This document shows positions 5,160 to 6,130 of a stretch of 6,130 nt of DNA, piece after piece. The notes under the pieces are model-generated. The model was not told the DNA's origin. It saw nothing but the letters and a program-made list of their open reading frames with translations, and made no database searches. Position numbers and translations under genes: made by a program. Each line of letters starts with the position of its first letter. The stretch's first letter is position 1. The stretch is from Lachnospiraceae bacterium (GTDB lineage Bacteria; Bacillota; Clostridia; Lachnospirales; Anaerotignaceae), in NCBI GenBank assembly GCA_019422065.1, contig JAHZEA010000006.1, positions 83,240 through 89,369 of the forward strand, read 5' to 3'.

Positions 5160-6130
5160 TGGAAATTGTATTGGCAAAATCCGCCGGTTTCTGCTTTGGC
5201 GTAAACCGTGCTATTGAGGCTGTAAATAACGCTATAGGTACTGATGAAATATATACTTATGGTCCTATTATACACAATAAAACCGTAACAGAAGACCTTG
5301 AAAAACGCGGCGTAAAATGCATTGAAAATATAGACGAAGTTAAAAGCGGAACTATAGTACTGCGCTCCCATGGTGTTGGAAAAAATATTTATGACGAGAT
5401 AGAAAATAAACGCCTTAAAATAATTGACGGAACATGTCCTTTTGTAAAAAAAATACATAATATTGTAAATGAAAAATTCAATGAAGGATATAAAATAATT
5501 ATTGTAGGGGATAAAAGTCATCCTGAGGTTATGGGTATAAACGGTTGGTGCCAAAATACCGCTTTTATTGCCAAAACAGTTGAGGAAGCCGAATTATTTG
5601 AGGCAGAAAAAAATGCCAAATATTGTATTGTCGTACAAACGACATTCAGAAAAAGCCTTTTTGACGAAATAGTAGAAGTATTAAAAAACAAAGGAATAGA
5701 GCCAGTTATTTACAATACTATCTGCTCAGCAACAAGCACAAGACAAAAGGAAGCGGTTGAAATTTCCTCAAATGTTGACAAAATGATTGTAATTGGTGAT
5801 AAAAAAAGCTCAAATACTCAGAAATTGTATGAGATTTGCAGAAAAAATTGTAAAAACACTATTAATATTGAAACAATTTCGGATTTATTGTTGAATATTT
5901 TCGATAAAAATGATAAAATCGGTATAACTGCTGGTGCATCAACACCACCAGCAATAATAAAGGAGGTTATTGGTACTATGAGCGAGGCTTTAAACGATGC
6001 AGTGAAAAATACTAACGAGGACGGAGAGCTTTCTTTCCAGCAGCTTCTTGATGAGCATCTGGTTACTTTACATACAGGAGATATTGTTACTGGTACAGTA
6101 ATTCAGATTTCTAACGAAGAAGTTTCTGTT
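5159..6130 (+). CDS. ispH: IspH (HMBPP reductase) fused to 30S ribosomal protein S1, 3' end beyond window
   Basis: An uninterrupted reading frame of 324 codons runs off the right edge. Residues 1 to about 272 are IspH, the 4Fe-4S enzyme that reduces HMBPP to IPP and DMAPP, the last step of the MEP isoprenoid pathway. The three cluster cysteines are Cys12 (GFCFGV), Cys93 (GTCPFV) and Cys189 (NTICSAT). Substrate residues His39, His71, His121, Glu123, the Thr161/162 pair, the SSN at 217-219 and Ser261 (GAST) are all visible. After Met274, a short acidic stretch (SEALNDAVKNTNEDGE) leads to a helical segment and then LHTGDIVTGTVIQISNEEVSV (about 304-324). That is the first strands of an S1 RNA-binding repeat, as at the start of ribosomal protein S1. 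IspH-S1 fusions are known from Clostridia. The number of S1 repeats cannot be seen. The start overlaps the cmk stop by one base. Confidence 0.93.
   Translation, partial: MEIVLAKSAGFCFGVNRAIEAVNNAIGTDEIYTYGPIIHNKTVTEDLEKRGVKCIENIDEVKSGTIVLRSHGVGKNIYDEIENKRLKIIDGTCPFVKKIHNIVNEKFNEGYKIIIVGDKSHPEVMGINGWCQNTAFIAKTVEEAELFEAEKNAKYCIVVQTTFRKSLFDEIVEVLKNKGIEPVIYNTICSATSTRQKEAVEISSNVDKMIVIGDKKSSNTQKLYEICRKNCKNTINIETISDLLLNIFDKNDKIGITAGASTPPAIIKEVIGTMSEALNDAVKNTNEDGELSFQQLLDEHLVTLHTGDIVTGTVIQISNEEVSV
5959..5980 (+). promoter_or_regulatory. Possible internal translation start for free S1 within ispH-S1
   Basis: AAAGGAGGT (5959-5967) is the strongest Shine-Dalgarno match in the window. It is followed 11 bases after GGAGG by an in-frame ATG (5978-5980, Met274 of the fusion), exactly at the junction between the IspH and S1 parts. 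Initiation there would give a separate S1 protein beginning MSEALND. The spacing is somewhat long. The same bases encode the conserved Lys-Glu-Val of the IspH C-terminus, so the match could be due to protein constraint alone. Confidence 0.4.

Noticed and set aside
5156..5554. 132-residue open frame on the minus strand
   Set aside because: It lies opposite the ispH coding region, which has all catalytic residues. Its translation is rich in Phe, Tyr and Ile, as expected for the reverse of AT-rich coding DNA, and it has no ribosome-binding site or recognisable motif.

Overview
The window is an ordinary, densely packed housekeeping stretch from an AT-rich, low-GC Gram-positive anaerobe. It is most likely a member of class Clostridia, probably Lachnospiraceae-like. 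This is inferred from the AT-rich codon choice (AGA, ATA and AAA are common), the strong Shine-Dalgarno sites, and the gene order. The most telling feature is an ispH gene fused in frame to ribosomal protein S1, an arrangement known from Clostridia. All genes are on the + strand, and no mobile element, CRISPR array, tRNA or rRNA is visible. No stretch without a gene exceeds about 70 bases.

Layout. (1) Bases 1-171 are the C-terminal end of a small alarmone synthetase (RelQ/YjbM-like, (p)ppGpp synthesis). (2) After a 70-base AT-rich gap come a secreted penicillin-binding D-Ala-D-Ala carboxypeptidase (GTG start at 242) and an RluB/RsuA-type rRNA pseudouridine synthase. A good intrinsic terminator at 2166-2194 closes this pair. 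(3) A second, tightly spaced run starts at 2223: a histidine phosphatase, an HI0933/BaiN-type flavoprotein, an AroH-type chorismate mutase, cytidylate kinase (cmk), and the ispH-S1 fusion, which leaves the window at its right edge. Gaps in this run range from 22 bases down to a 1-base stop/start overlap (TAATG) between cmk and ispH. This suggests one operon with translational coupling.

How the genes fit together. The set covers cell-wall trimming, rRNA modification, CMP/dCMP phosphorylation, isoprenoid precursor synthesis (last step of the MEP pathway), aromatic amino-acid synthesis, and translation initiation through S1. Clustering cmk, ispH and rpsA is common in Clostridia. It looks like a growth-linked core cluster, not a dedicated pathway.

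I did not find a convincing undescribed system. The point most worth a second look is inside the ispH-S1 fusion. A near-perfect Shine-Dalgarno sequence (5959-5967) lies 11 bases upstream of an in-frame ATG (5978), exactly at the IspH/S1 junction. A free S1 protein could therefore be made from the same message. The counter-argument is that the same bases encode a conserved Lys-Glu-Val near the IspH C-terminus.
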